DNA of 64,000 bases from positions 1,922,001 through 1,986,000 of the forward strand of contig NZ_LT960611.1 of NCBI RefSeq assembly GCF_900233005.1, given 5' to 3'. The notes beneath the pieces were generated by a model. It was not told the DNA's origin and ran no database searches. It saw only the letters and a program-made list of their open reading frames with translations. This document shows positions 9,560 through 17,553 of the stretch, piece by piece (the first letter of the stretch is position 1; each line of letters begins with the position of its first letter). The position numbers and the translations under genes are program-made. The stretch comes from Vibrio tapetis subsp. tapetis. Lineage in GTDB: Bacteria; Pseudomonadota; Gammaproteobacteria; Enterobacterales; Vibrionaceae.

Positions 9560-10049
9560 AATCTATATCTTGTGCCAGTTCTTGGTTAATACACCATATG
9601 TTGAGCCAATAGATCTAATTGATAATAGTTATCATTACAGGTTAATTTACATTCTAATCACGATAAAAATATATTGTTAGACGAGAAACCAGTCGCCGAT
9701 ACACTGGTCAATACAAACCTACAAGCGACCCAAAAAACAGGGTATAGGCCTTTTAATCGCCCACCTATTCAAGCTGTAAAAAACAGACTAAGGCTGAGTT
9801 AGAAATCGAATAACTGAGTGAATGCATTCTCTCTTTCAACCTCTAACCCTTTTAGGCTTTTCGAGCTTGGTTTTGGTGACTGATTTTGGTAACTGGGTTT
9901 GGTGAATGGTTACCTAGTGGCCTTGCACTTAAAAAACGATAGTTTTTGCCTATCGAATCTATTCAAAGAACCCATTATCTCTTATCAACCATGCGCATTA
10001 TTCTAGGGTTAGTTGATTTAAGCCTAAAAACGCAAACGGACTCAGATTT
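9560..10049. other. Intergenic region between nrdA and the patatin-like gene
   Basis: 490 bp between divergent genes. Besides the Fur-like box at 9620-9634 it contains three imperfect tandem copies of a 13-bp unit related to TTTTGGTGACTGA (9871-9909). No convincing short gene was found in six frames. The right part must hold the promoter of the patatin-like gene; no clear -35/-10 pair was recognised. Confidence 0.5.
9620..9634 (-). promoter_or_regulatory. Fur-like box upstream of nrdA
   Basis: TGATAATAGTTATCA is a 7-1-7 inverted repeat with one mismatch, the core form of Fur recognition sites, located 61 bp upstream of the nrdA start codon. It is weaker than the sufA site. Control of an aerobic ribonucleotide reductase by Fur is known for nrdHIEF in Escherichia coli; extension to this operon is inference. 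Confidence 0.65.
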
Positions 10050-10922
10050 ATGAATGAAAAAGCCTTAATCGTAGAAGGGGGAGCAATGCGAGGCATATTT
10101 GCCAGCGGTGTTCTCGATGCCTTTATGGAAGAGAATTACCTCCCCTATGACTTTGCTATTGGTGTGTCTGCGGGAGCGTCCAATTTGGTTGGCTACTTAT
10201 CTCAAGCGCCTAAGCGTAGCCACCAAGTCATCACTTCTATGGCAACGGATAAAACATTCTTTAATCCGACTCGGTTTGCGAAAGGTGGAAATTTAGTCGA
10301 CGTGAAATGGTTATGGGAGGAGTCTAACCGACGCTATCCCATCGCTTGTGATGTGCTATTTAGCAGCATTCCGATGTACGCGGCTTTAACCAACATTGAA
10401 ACAGGTCATGCCGACTACTATCAAATCAAACCCGGTAATCTATCGAATATTATCGAAGCGACCACAGCGCTTCCTATCGCGTATCGGGAACCCCCGTGTT
10501 TCTCTGGTGGGTGTTATACCGACGGTGGCGTGGCCGATTCGATCCCAGTCAGAGAAGCTTATCGTCGTGGGGCGCGAGACATTACCGTCATTCTCTCTCA
10601 CCCTCTGAGCTATCAAATGAAACCGGCAAAGCACCCTTGGCTTCTAAAGCGTGTGTTATCAAAGTACCCGAATATCGCCGAATCGATGCTAGTAAGAGCC
10701 AGCAACTATAATCAATCATTAGACTTCATTCGTCATCCTCCTAAGGACGCGACGATACGAGTCATCGCTCCACCGGAGAATTTTGCCGTTAAGCGCTTAA
10801 CGATGAGTCGTCCGATCTTAGATCAAGGCTATCAAATGGGCCTCACTGCAGGTCGTGAGCATTTAGACATCCAAAGCGGCAAGTACGGACTCCATGAAGA
10901 AAACTGCCACTTTTGTTTTTAA
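10050..10922 (+). CDS. Patatin-like phospholipase (YjjU-type)
   Basis: A 290-residue patatin-family hydrolase with a Ser-Asp dyad. The oxyanion loop is GGAMRGIF (residues 10-17), the nucleophile is S40 in GVSAGAS (GxSxG), and the second catalytic residue is the Asp of YTDGGVADSIP (about residue 158). The C-terminal half, with Ser/Thr-poor helices and the ending HFCF, fits the YjjU subgroup of unknown physiological substrate. No signal peptide, so probably cytoplasmic. Monocistronic; a weak ACGGA lies upstream of the ATG. Confidence 0.88.
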   Translation: MNEKALIVEGGAMRGIFASGVLDAFMEENYLPYDFAIGVSAGASNLVGYLSQAPKRSHQVITSMATDKTFFNPTRFAKGGNLVDVKWLWEESNRRYPIACDVLFSSIPMYAALTNIETGHADYYQIKPGNLSNIIEATTALPIAYREPPCFSGGCYTDGGVADSIPVREAYRRGARDITVILSHPLSYQMKPAKHPWLLKRVLSKYPNIAESMLVRASNYNQSLDFIRHPPKDATIRVIAPPENFAVKRLTMSRPILDQGYQMGLTAGREHLDIQSGKYGLHEENCHFCF

Positions 10923-11129
10923 AGTAATAACTCGCTGTATAGAAAATAAAAAATTACATTCACTTACATATTTAGTGGTTATGTAAAGCTATGTAAATCA
11001 CCTTGTTCCCTGTTGAACAAACCACGTAATAATAGAGCAATAATTAAACACTGGGTTTCGTGCCTGCAAGATGAAGTCTGACTAACTTGTCCAAAGGTAC
11101 AACAATGCCCCCTACACTAAGGATTGAGT

Positions 11130-12581
11130 ATGAGTAAGAAATTAACCACCGCAGCAGGCTGCCCTGTTGCCCATAACCAAAATGTACAAACGGCAGGAAA
11201 AAGAGGCCCCCAATTACTACAAGATGTTTGGTTTCTTGAAAAACTTGCCCATTTTGATAGAGAAGTGATCCCAGAGCGCCGTATGCACGCAAAAGGGTCT
11301 GGAGCGTATGGCACATTCACCGTCACTCATGACATAACCCAATACACCAAAGCAAAAATTTTCTCAGAAATTGGCAAGAAAACCGATCTATTTACTCGCT
11401 TTACCACCGTAGCGGGTGAACGAGGAGCGGCGGATGCTGAACGCGATATTCGCGGCTTTGCGATGAAATTTTATACCGAAGAAGGCAACTGGGACTTGGT
11501 CGGCAACAACACACCTGTGTTCTTTTTACGAGACCCACTAAAATTCCCTGACTTGAACCATGCGGTTAAGCGCGACCCTCGCACCAATATGCGAAGCGCC
11601 AAGAACAACTGGGATTTTTGGACCTCACTTCCAGAAGCTCTGCACCAAATCACCATCGTCATGAGTGATCGAGGCATCCCGGCGACTTACCGCCATATGC
11701 ATGGGTTTGGTAGCCACACGTTTAGTTTAATCAACAACGATAACGAACGTTTTTGGGTCAAATTTCATTTCAAATCTCAGCAAGGCATTCAAAACCTTTC
11801 AGATGCAGAAGCCGAAACGTTAATAGGCAAAGATCGTGAAAGCCATCATCGTGATCTTCTAGAAAGCATTGATAACCAAGACTTCCCTAAGTGGACGATG
11901 CAAATTCAGGTAATGCCTGAAGATGACGCATCAAAAGTCTCTTACAATCCGTTTGATCTGACTAAAATCTGGCCTCACGAGGATTACCCATTAATTGAAG
12001 TGGGTGAGCTTGAGCTTAACCGCAACCCTGAGAATTTCTTTGCTGAGGTGGAGCAGTCGGCCTTTAACCCTGCGAGTGTGGTTCCGGGTATCAGCTTCTC
12101 GCCAGACAAGATGTTACAAGGTCGCTTATTCTCATATGGTGACGCGCAACGTTATCGCTTAGGTGTTAATCATCATAGTATTCCTGTGAATGCACCGCGA
12201 TGCCCTGTTCACAGTTACCATCGTGACGGCGCAATGCGAGTAGACGGCAATCATGGTGGAACCTTAGGCTACGAGCCAAACGATCAAGGTGAATGGGCAG
12301 AGCAACCAGACTTCTCTGAGCCGCCTTTAAGTTTAGATGGCGCTGCCGCGCACTGGGATCACCGTGAAGACGACGATTACTTCACCCAACCGGGCAATTT
12401 GTTCCGCTTGATGACCGCAGAAAAGCAAGACATCTTGTTTGACAACACCGCCAGAAACCTAAATGGCGTGCCAAAAGAGATTCAGCTACGTCACCTAAGG
12501 CACTGCTACAAAGCAGACCCAGCCTACGGAGAGGGCATCGGTAAATTGCTCAGTATTGATGTGAGTGAGTACCGCTCTTAA
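11130..12581 (+). CDS. katA: Monofunctional heme catalase (clade 3 type)
   Basis: A 483-residue catalase that dismutates hydrogen peroxide in the cytoplasm. The distal His is in [12 protein letters not shown] (about residue 55), the distal Asn in [10 protein letters not shown], and the proximal heme-ligand Tyr in [14 protein letters not shown]. Length near 480 without a flavodoxin-like C-terminal domain marks a small-subunit, NADPH-binding clade 3 enzyme. An in-frame TTG lies two codons upstream (11124), but AGGA at the right distance favours the ATG at 11130. No neighbour in operon; a terminator follows. Name katA is by family convention. Confidence 0.95.
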   Translation: MSKKLTTAAGCPVAHNQNVQTAGKRGPQLLQDVWFLEKLAHFDREVIPERRMHAKGSGAYGTFTVTHDITQYTKAKIFSEIGKKTDLFTRFTTVAGERGAADAERDIRGFAMKFYTEEGNWDLVGNNTPVFFLRDPLKFPDLNHAVKRDPRTNMRSAKNNWDFWTSLPEALHQITIVMSDRGIPATYRHMHGFGSHTFSLINNDNERFWVKFHFKSQQGIQNLSDAEAETLIGKDRESHHRDLLESIDNQDFPKWTMQIQVMPEDDASKVSYNPFDLTKIWPHEDYPLIEVGELELNRNPENFFAEVEQSAFNPASVVPGISFSPDKMLQGRLFSYGDAQRYRLGVNHHSIPVNAPRCPVHSYHRDGAMRVDGNHGGTLGYEPNDQGEWAEQPDFSEPPLSLDGAAAHWDHREDDDYFTQPGNLFRLMTAEKQDILFDNTARNLNGVPKEIQLRHLRHCYKADPAYGEGIGKLLSIDVSEYRS

Positions 12582-12599
12582 TCATTGGCTTTAAATAAC

Positions 12600-12629
12600 A
12601 AATGGCGACCGACACGGCCGCCATTTTAT
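12600..12629 (+). terminator. Rho-independent terminator after catalase
   Basis: Arms AAATGGCG and CGCCATTT enclose a further CCG-ACA-CGG stem, and the right arm runs into TTTTATT. It lies 19 bp after the catalase stop codon. Confidence 0.8.
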
Positions 12630-12907
12630 TAAGCATGAATAGCGAAACCAAAATCACAAAGCAAACAACAATATTTCATTTAGCATACTCCTTATTTATA
12701 GGTTATACGTAGCTATAAACATTCAGAAATCGACAGATCCATCTAGCATATTCTTAGGATGTAAAATCTTATTCTTAAAATTGATTGTAACTAATAAACA
12801 TATAAATAAACCTTTATTTTAAGCACGTCCCATTATTACCAAGTTTAGTAAAATCGCAACTTACATTGGTATAGAGTAAACCCAATACTTCCATAATTAG
12901 ACAGCCT
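12630..12907 (+). other. A+T-rich leader between catalase and the AMP-binding enzyme
   Basis: This stretch is clearly richer in A+T than the flanking catalase gene and contains no open frame with a ribosome binding site. It presumably carries the promoter of the following gene, but I could not single out one hexamer pair among many A/T-rich candidates. Confidence 0.4.
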
Positions 12908-14440
12908 ATGAATCCATTTATTAAAGCTCTCACCTTCCGTGCGAACAACGCGAATGACATTATTCTTATTGATGCTGCATCAGGTAATGAATTTAGCGCA
13001 AAGGATATATTAGAGTTAAGTTACGAATTTGCGGGAAAGTTATGGGCGTCCGGTATTCGCCAAGATGACCATATTATTATATCAATCTCTGCCTCACCTA
13101 ATTATTATGCACTCCTCTATGGGAGTTTTTTAATTGGCGCTATTCCAAGCTTAGTCGATGTCAACCAAAATAAGGCCAAACTGATCGAATGTGTAGACGA
13201 ACTTAAACCTTCACTGTGGATAAGCGACAACGAAATCTCAGACTTTGTTACTGTTACAGTAAATACTCTGCTAGGCCTTGAACCAGCCAAGTTTTCTAAA
13301 AGCTTAGTAACTGACTCAACTGTTTGCCTATTACTTTATACCAGCGGCACTACAGGCACACCAAAAGGTGTCCCATGGACAGTCGGTCAACTTATATCTC
13401 AAGCTCAGGAGCTTAACAACTTTCATCAAGTTATTGATACTGAGTTTGTCATTTTTCCGTATTTAGCACTCGCAAGCATTTATAATAAAAGAAAAGCCGT
13501 AATTCCAAATACAAGCTCTCTTCAGCCAAACCGGATGCCAATAGGAAATATTCTAAAGCAAATGGAAAAGTTTGGGTGTGATTATATATTTGCCTCCCCA
13601 GCTTTCTGGGTAAGAGTCATCGAACACCTCAACAGAACCTCCTCAAAGCTAGACTTTATCACGATCATTTCAACTGCGGGTTCTTCATTGAGCTTGAACA
13701 TGTTAAGCGAATTAAATGCATTATTGCAAAACGGGGAAATTTATATTCCTTACGCCAGTACAGAAGCCCTTCTGCCAATTACACAAATTAATTTTACTCA
13801 GTTCCAGCGTCTATCTATGAGGCAAACTGCAAGAGCAATGGGCGTCCCCTTAGGTAAAGCATGCGATGGTATTGAACTGAGCATAATACCACCCACAAGT
13901 GAATCATCAAAAGTAATGCCACTTACCGCTAATCTCATTGGTGAAATAGTCGTCTCGGGAAAGAGAATTACAAGCGAGTATTTCCGCAGACCAGATTTAA
14001 CAAAGGCATCAAAAGTAACGCTCCATGGAAGCCCAATTATTTGGCATAAAATGGGCGATCTTGGATATATTGATGATAATGGAATGGTTTGGTTTATGAC
14101 AAGAAAGAAATACGCTGTTCCCATCGGCGACGAGTATTTTTTCCCGGACGCCATTGAGCACTACATTAATTTACATACAGGCATTCACTCCAGTGCCGTT
14201 ATTTACCATCAAGGTGACCATCGTATAACTGTGGTTATCCCTGAATTTGAATGTAAAGACTTAGATTTTCAGTTAATCGAAAATAAAGTTCAAGAACTAG
14301 GATACAAATCGTCAACCACGATGCTTTACCCTACACTTCTTCCTACGGATAAACGTCATAATAGCAAGGTCGACAGGGATACTTTAAAGATTTGGGTTGA
14401 AAGCAATCACGAAGCGCTAGAATTGGAGGCAGAGCGATAA
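12908..14440 (+). CDS. AMP-binding (acyl-adenylating) enzyme, orphan
   Basis: A 510-residue member of the ANL superfamily (acyl-CoA synthetases, adenylation domains). The phosphate-binding loop is LLYTSGTTGTPKGVP (about residues 143-157); YASTEALLPI corresponds to the substrate/adenine-binding A5 region, and KMGDLGYIDDNGMVWF to the A7 motif with its Asp. The C-terminal lid contains RHNSKVDRDTLK, where the catalytic A10 lysine is expected (K of NSKVDR). The gene is A+T-rich relative to the catalase before it and has no partner in an operon, no carrier protein and no thioesterase nearby, so neither substrate nor product can be named. Resembles the ligases of olefin or fatty-acid-related clusters only in general fold. 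The upstream Shine-Dalgarno is weak. Confidence 0.75.
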   Translation: MNPFIKALTFRANNANDIILIDAASGNEFSAKDILELSYEFAGKLWASGIRQDDHIIISISASPNYYALLYGSFLIGAIPSLVDVNQNKAKLIECVDELKPSLWISDNEISDFVTVTVNTLLGLEPAKFSKSLVTDSTVCLLLYTSGTTGTPKGVPWTVGQLISQAQELNNFHQVIDTEFVIFPYLALASIYNKRKAVIPNTSSLQPNRMPIGNILKQMEKFGCDYIFASPAFWVRVIEHLNRTSSKLDFITIISTAGSSLSLNMLSELNALLQNGEIYIPYASTEALLPITQINFTQFQRLSMRQTARAMGVPLGKACDGIELSIIPPTSESSKVMPLTANLIGEIVVSGKRITSEYFRRPDLTKASKVTLHGSPIIWHKMGDLGYIDDNGMVWFMTRKKYAVPIGDEYFFPDAIEHYINLHTGIHSSAVIYHQGDHRITVVIPEFECKDLDFQLIENKVQELGYKSSTTMLYPTLLPTDKRHNSKVDRDTLKIWVESNHEALELEAER

Positions 14441-14577
14441 AGCATATCCTTCAGGGCATATTTCAAATTACTCTTTCAGGACAGGATTTGGGGTTATTGA
14501 TTTAATAATGAATACGATATAGAAGATCACTCTTCAATGCTTAACCTATCTCGACTTCCCTATTTAGAAATAACTTC

Positions 14578-14608
14578 TTGACCTCAACTTATGTTGAGGT
14601 TTTATCCT
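14578..14608 (+). promoter_or_regulatory. MerR/SoxR-type promoter with 19-bp spacer
   Basis: A -35 element TTGACC (14578-14583) and a -10 element TATCCT (14603-14608) are separated by 19 bp. The spacer and its edge hold a perfect dyad with 8-bp arms, ACCTCAAC-TTAT-GTTGAGGT (14581-14600). This overlong spacer with a centred dyad is the hallmark of MerR-family activated promoters. The inner 18 bp resemble the SoxR operator (CCTCAAGTTAACTTGAGG) with a symmetric G-to-C change and a different centre. It heads the oxidoreductase / N-acetyltransferase pair. No MerR-family gene is present in the window. Confidence 0.8.
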
Positions 14609-14609
14609 A

Positions 14610-14631
14610 GGTTGTAACGCTCATTACAACC
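14610..14631 (+). promoter_or_regulatory. Perfect inverted repeat at the predicted transcription start
   Basis: GGTTGTAA and TTACAACC are 8-bp perfect arms separated by CGCTCA. The repeat begins two bases after the -10 element, so it covers the expected start point and early 5' untranslated region. It could be a second operator or an RNA stem near the 5' end. Confidence 0.55.
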
Positions 14632-14649
14632 CATTGAAAGGAAGATATT

Positions 14650-15246
14650 TTGTCTAAGATCGCCATTATATACTTTACCCAAACAGACATCACAGGCCAG
14701 ATCGCGAGCGCGATTGCGGCTGGCATTGAAAAACAAGGACAATTCGATATTTTGTCACATCGAATTCAAGGCCACGAAATTATTGAGGGTCGATTCATCA
14801 ATTCAAACCTAATGAGCGAACTCACAAAGTGCGATGCCATCATTTTTGGTTCTCCGACTTATATGGGCAGTGTGGCGGCGCAATTCAAAGCGTTTGCTGA
14901 CGCCAGTAGCGATTCATGGTGCGAACAAGCATGGGCTGATAAAGTAGCAGCAGGCTTTACCAGTGGCGGCGCACTCAACGGAGATCAGTCAAGCACACTT
15001 CAATACCTGCAAACATTAGCTAACCAACACGGTATGATTTGGTTAGGTTTGGATAAAATTACAGGCTCAGGCGAACAGGGGATCAATCGTCTCGGCACAC
15101 AAGTTGGTGTGGTTTCACAAGGATTTGGCGGGAAAGTTCACGTTCAAGACTTAGCGACTGCCGAATATCTAGGCAAACGCGTGGCTAAACTTGTCGCCCA
15201 AATCCATCACAACACGGAACGTGAGCTATCCGAACAACAAGATTAG
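14650..15246 (+). CDS. Flavodoxin-fold NAD(P)H/FMN oxidoreductase (WrbA-like)
   Basis: A 198-residue flavodoxin-fold protein. The N-terminal IYFTQTDITGQIASAI is the FMN phosphate loop and GSPTYMGSVAAQFKAF is the second flavin loop as found in WrbA-type quinone reductases and NADPH-dependent FMN reductases. Translation starts with TTG (14650-14652), supported by AAGGAAG seven bases upstream; no better ATG exists. It is followed 36 bp later by an arylamine N-acetyltransferase gene, so the pair likely handles quinones or aromatic amines. Control by a redox-sensing MerR-family regulator is suggested by the promoter at 14578-14608. Exact acceptor unknown. Confidence 0.8.
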   Translation: MSKIAIIYFTQTDITGQIASAIAAGIEKQGQFDILSHRIQGHEIIEGRFINSNLMSELTKCDAIIFGSPTYMGSVAAQFKAFADASSDSWCEQAWADKVAAGFTSGGALNGDQSSTLQYLQTLANQHGMIWLGLDKITGSGEQGINRLGTQVGVVSQGFGGKVHVQDLATAEYLGKRVAKLVAQIHHNTERELSEQQD

Positions 15247-15282
15247 CTCCTTCCTCTATTTTCGCTAGACAAGAGACCTTCA

Positions 15283-16089
15283 ATGAACATACCAACATTC
15301 AATAGTGAAGAGTATTTACGCCGCATCAATCTAAAAGGTGACGTCACTCCTAGCCTAAACTGGCTAAGAGTCATTCACCGAGCGCAACATAGAACCATTC
15401 CATTCGAGAATTTAGATATCGCGCTAGGGCGTGGAATCGACTTGTCTCTTGAAGCCATTTTCAACAAAACAGTGCGTTCGAAAAGAGGCGGCTATTGTTT
15501 TGAAGTCAACAAGCTACTGCTATCCGCGTTGACTTATTATGGGTTTGAATGCCGAGAACTGTTGGCTCGAGTTCACGTCACGGGAAAGGCCACCGGACGA
15601 AGCCACTTTATTAGCTTGGTGACGATAAATGACCAGCAATGGATAGTGGATGCGGGTTTTGGTTCAAACACCCCAAGTGAGCCGGTGCCGTTTATTTTGA
15701 ATAACGAACTTACCACCAGCAGTAGCCAAACTTTAAGGTTAGTTGAAGACGAGACTTTCGGGTTCATGCTTCAAATGAAAACAGACGATGATTGGAGCAA
15801 TCTATACAGCTTTGACCTAACCCATGTATGTGAAGGTGACATCACATACGGTAATTTTTTCACGTCATCGAGCCCCTCCTCTGTTTTCTTCTTCGCTCGT
15901 GTTGCAGTGATCCCCATCGAAAACGGTATGGTGACTCTCTTCAATCACACACTTAAACAAACAGTCAATGGAGAGGAAACCATCATTGAATTAGGTACTG
16001 GGCAGAATTACCTACATGCGTTAAAAACCTATTTTAATATTGAAATAGACGCATCGTACGATGATTTCAAACCGATTGAACATACCTGA
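15283..16089 (+). CDS. nat: Arylamine N-acetyltransferase
   Basis: A 268-residue NAT-family enzyme that moves acetyl from acetyl-CoA to arylamines, hydrazines or related nucleophiles. The catalytic triad is readable: C72 in RGGYCFEVN, H108 in TGRSHFISLV and D123 in WIVDAGFGSN. Length matches bacterial NATs (about 270-280). It follows the WrbA-like gene in the same direction with 36 bp between them, most likely as one transcript from the MerR-type promoter. It converges with the LysR gene. A GAGACC-type ribosome site before the ATG is weak. Confidence 0.93.
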   Translation: MNIPTFNSEEYLRRINLKGDVTPSLNWLRVIHRAQHRTIPFENLDIALGRGIDLSLEAIFNKTVRSKRGGYCFEVNKLLLSALTYYGFECRELLARVHVTGKATGRSHFISLVTINDQQWIVDAGFGSNTPSEPVPFILNNELTTSSSQTLRLVEDETFGFMLQMKTDDDWSNLYSFDLTHVCEGDITYGNFFTSSSPSSVFFFARVAVIPIENGMVTLFNHTLKQTVNGEETIIELGTGQNYLHALKTYFNIEIDASYDDFKPIEHT

Positions 16090-16124
16090 CGAAAGTACCC
16101 AAAGAGAACCGCTCATCATGGATG

Positions 16125-17033
16125 TTATAACGGTTCACCCTCTACAGAGACTTCTTCGTGCAACCATTGGCTAAAGGCCTGAATCCGGTTTCTTCTTGGA
16201 GAGCTCGGGTCTAGGCACAAGTTAACTTGCACTCCGGGTGTCATGCCGATATCAAATGGCTTAACTAAAAGGCCTCTGTCTATGAGGTCTCCAGCCAGAC
16301 TATCGGTGGCCAGACACACTCCATGCCCTGCCATCACCGTATTCAGCCCCATATCAAATGTGCCCACTTCCATCCATTCAATTGAGTTCGCTTCCATGGA
16401 AACATTGGCTTGATGAAACCAAGATTCCCAAGGAAAACAGCCACTATCAAAATAAATGAGCCAGCATCGAAGTAGATCTTTCGGATGACTGAATTTCATG
16501 GACTCAGCAAGCTGTGGTGAACAATAAGGATAAACAGGCTCATTAATCAGCACTTCATGCGTCAACCCATCTTCTAAACACAGATCTTCACCTTGTACTA
16601 TTGCGATATCTATTTCCCCACGCTTTAAATCGGGAACATCGCATCTCGTGAGTATTTTGATTGGGATCTCAGGATGCCTTACCGTGAATTTCCATAACCG
16701 AGGTAACAACCAACGTGAAGCAAATGAAGGCGGACTCCCGACAATCAATACCCCCTCTAGAGGCTCGGATTGGATCTGATTTAAGCCACTCAAAATAGTA
16801 CTAAAACCCCGAGACACATGAACAAGTAACGTTTGCCCTTTATGGGTAAGCGCCATTTCACGCCCTTTACGAATAAACAACTTACATGCCAATTGTTCTT
16901 CGAGTTGTCTTATTTGTTGGCTCACCGCCGCTTGGCTTACAAACAGCTCTTCCGCTGCTTTGCTATAGCTACTGAGCCGCGCTGCCGCTTCGAAATAGCG
17001 CAAACTTGGTAGGTGTCGCAATCGATTATCCAT
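16125..17033 (-). CDS. LysR-family transcriptional regulator (GcvA-like)
   Basis: A 302-residue LysR regulator. The N-terminal winged helix-turn-helix (RYFEAAARLSSYSKAAEELF then VSQAAVSQQIRQLEEQL) is classical, followed by a periplasmic-binding-protein-like effector domain; the opening LRHLPSLRYFEAAARL and the LDPSSPRRNRIQAFSQWL tail place it in the GcvA-like group often linked to beta-lactamase or amino-acid genes. It is convergent with the NAT gene and divergent from the small DUF1127-like gene at 17134, which is the more likely neighbour target. The effector is not predictable from sequence. Confidence 0.9.
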   Translation of the reverse strand: MDNRLRHLPSLRYFEAAARLSSYSKAAEELFVSQAAVSQQIRQLEEQLACKLFIRKGREMALTHKGQTLLVHVSRGFSTILSGLNQIQSEPLEGVLIVGSPPSFASRWLLPRLWKFTVRHPEIPIKILTRCDVPDLKRGEIDIAIVQGEDLCLEDGLTHEVLINEPVYPYCSPQLAESMKFSHPKDLLRCWLIYFDSGCFPWESWFHQANVSMEANSIEWMEVGTFDMGLNTVMAGHGVCLATDSLAGDLIDRGLLVKPFDIGMTPGVQVNLCLDPSSPRRNRIQAFSQWLHEEVSVEGEPL

Positions 17034-17133
17034 AACCCCTGCTTATACTTGGTGTTAGTAATGGTTGTTGGCTTATTTACCTTCGTCTTTTCATAATAAT
17101 GACAAATGAAAGAACAAAACGAAAGGTGAAGTG

Positions 17134-17325
17134 ATGGAATTTGTATTAAAGCTAAGACAAAACCTAAAAACAACCCTACTTAATAGACTGTTTAATATAA
17201 ATAAAAAAAGAAAAACCTCGCCTAACCCAAAGTATTTAGCCGAGCCACTAAGCCAACACATGCAAAAGGATATTGGTCTAGAAATGGAGCAGAACTCCGA
17301 CAAGGACTATACCAAATTCTTATAA
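17134..17325 (+). CDS. Small DUF1127-like protein
   Basis: A 63-residue basic protein, with AAAGGTGA eight bases before the ATG at 17134 (an in-frame GTG directly upstream is the alternative). Its C-terminal third, LSQHMQKDIGLEME, resembles the end of DUF1127 proteins (L..D..DIGL), small arginine/lysine-rich proteins that can regulate RNA or phosphate metabolism in proteobacteria. The N-terminus is rich in Lys/Arg. It is transcribed away from the LysR gene, a common arrangement for a regulator and its target. Function unproven; assignment rests on the short motif, length and ribosome binding site. Confidence 0.6.
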   Translation: MEFVLKLRQNLKTTLLNRLFNINKKRKTSPNPKYLAEPLSQHMQKDIGLEMEQNSDKDYTKFL

Positions 17326-17465
17326 CCTACAATTATGATTAACATCGAATAGAAAGAGAGCTGACTCAATACCACTTGTGTCAACAATCAATCGCTAACC
17401 ACCAATGGTCGGATTCATTTTGATTCCGTGTTTGAAAAAATTGCCCACCTAAGTCGTCAAATTTA

Positions 17466-17496
17466 AGCGGCCACCGACATCATTCGATTGGCCGCT
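17466..17496 (-). terminator. Probable terminator after the radical SAM gene
   Basis: On the minus strand a stem with arms AGCGGCCA and TGGCCGCT (partly extended inwards by ATCGA/TCG) is followed by TTAAATTT. It lies about 60 bp past the stop of the radical SAM gene. The U-tract is poor, so confidence is limited. Confidence 0.4.
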
Positions 17497-17553
17497 GGCA
17501 ATGTAAAGTGCCGCTGAATCATCATGCCACGGAACACGCCCGAATAGTTTCTG

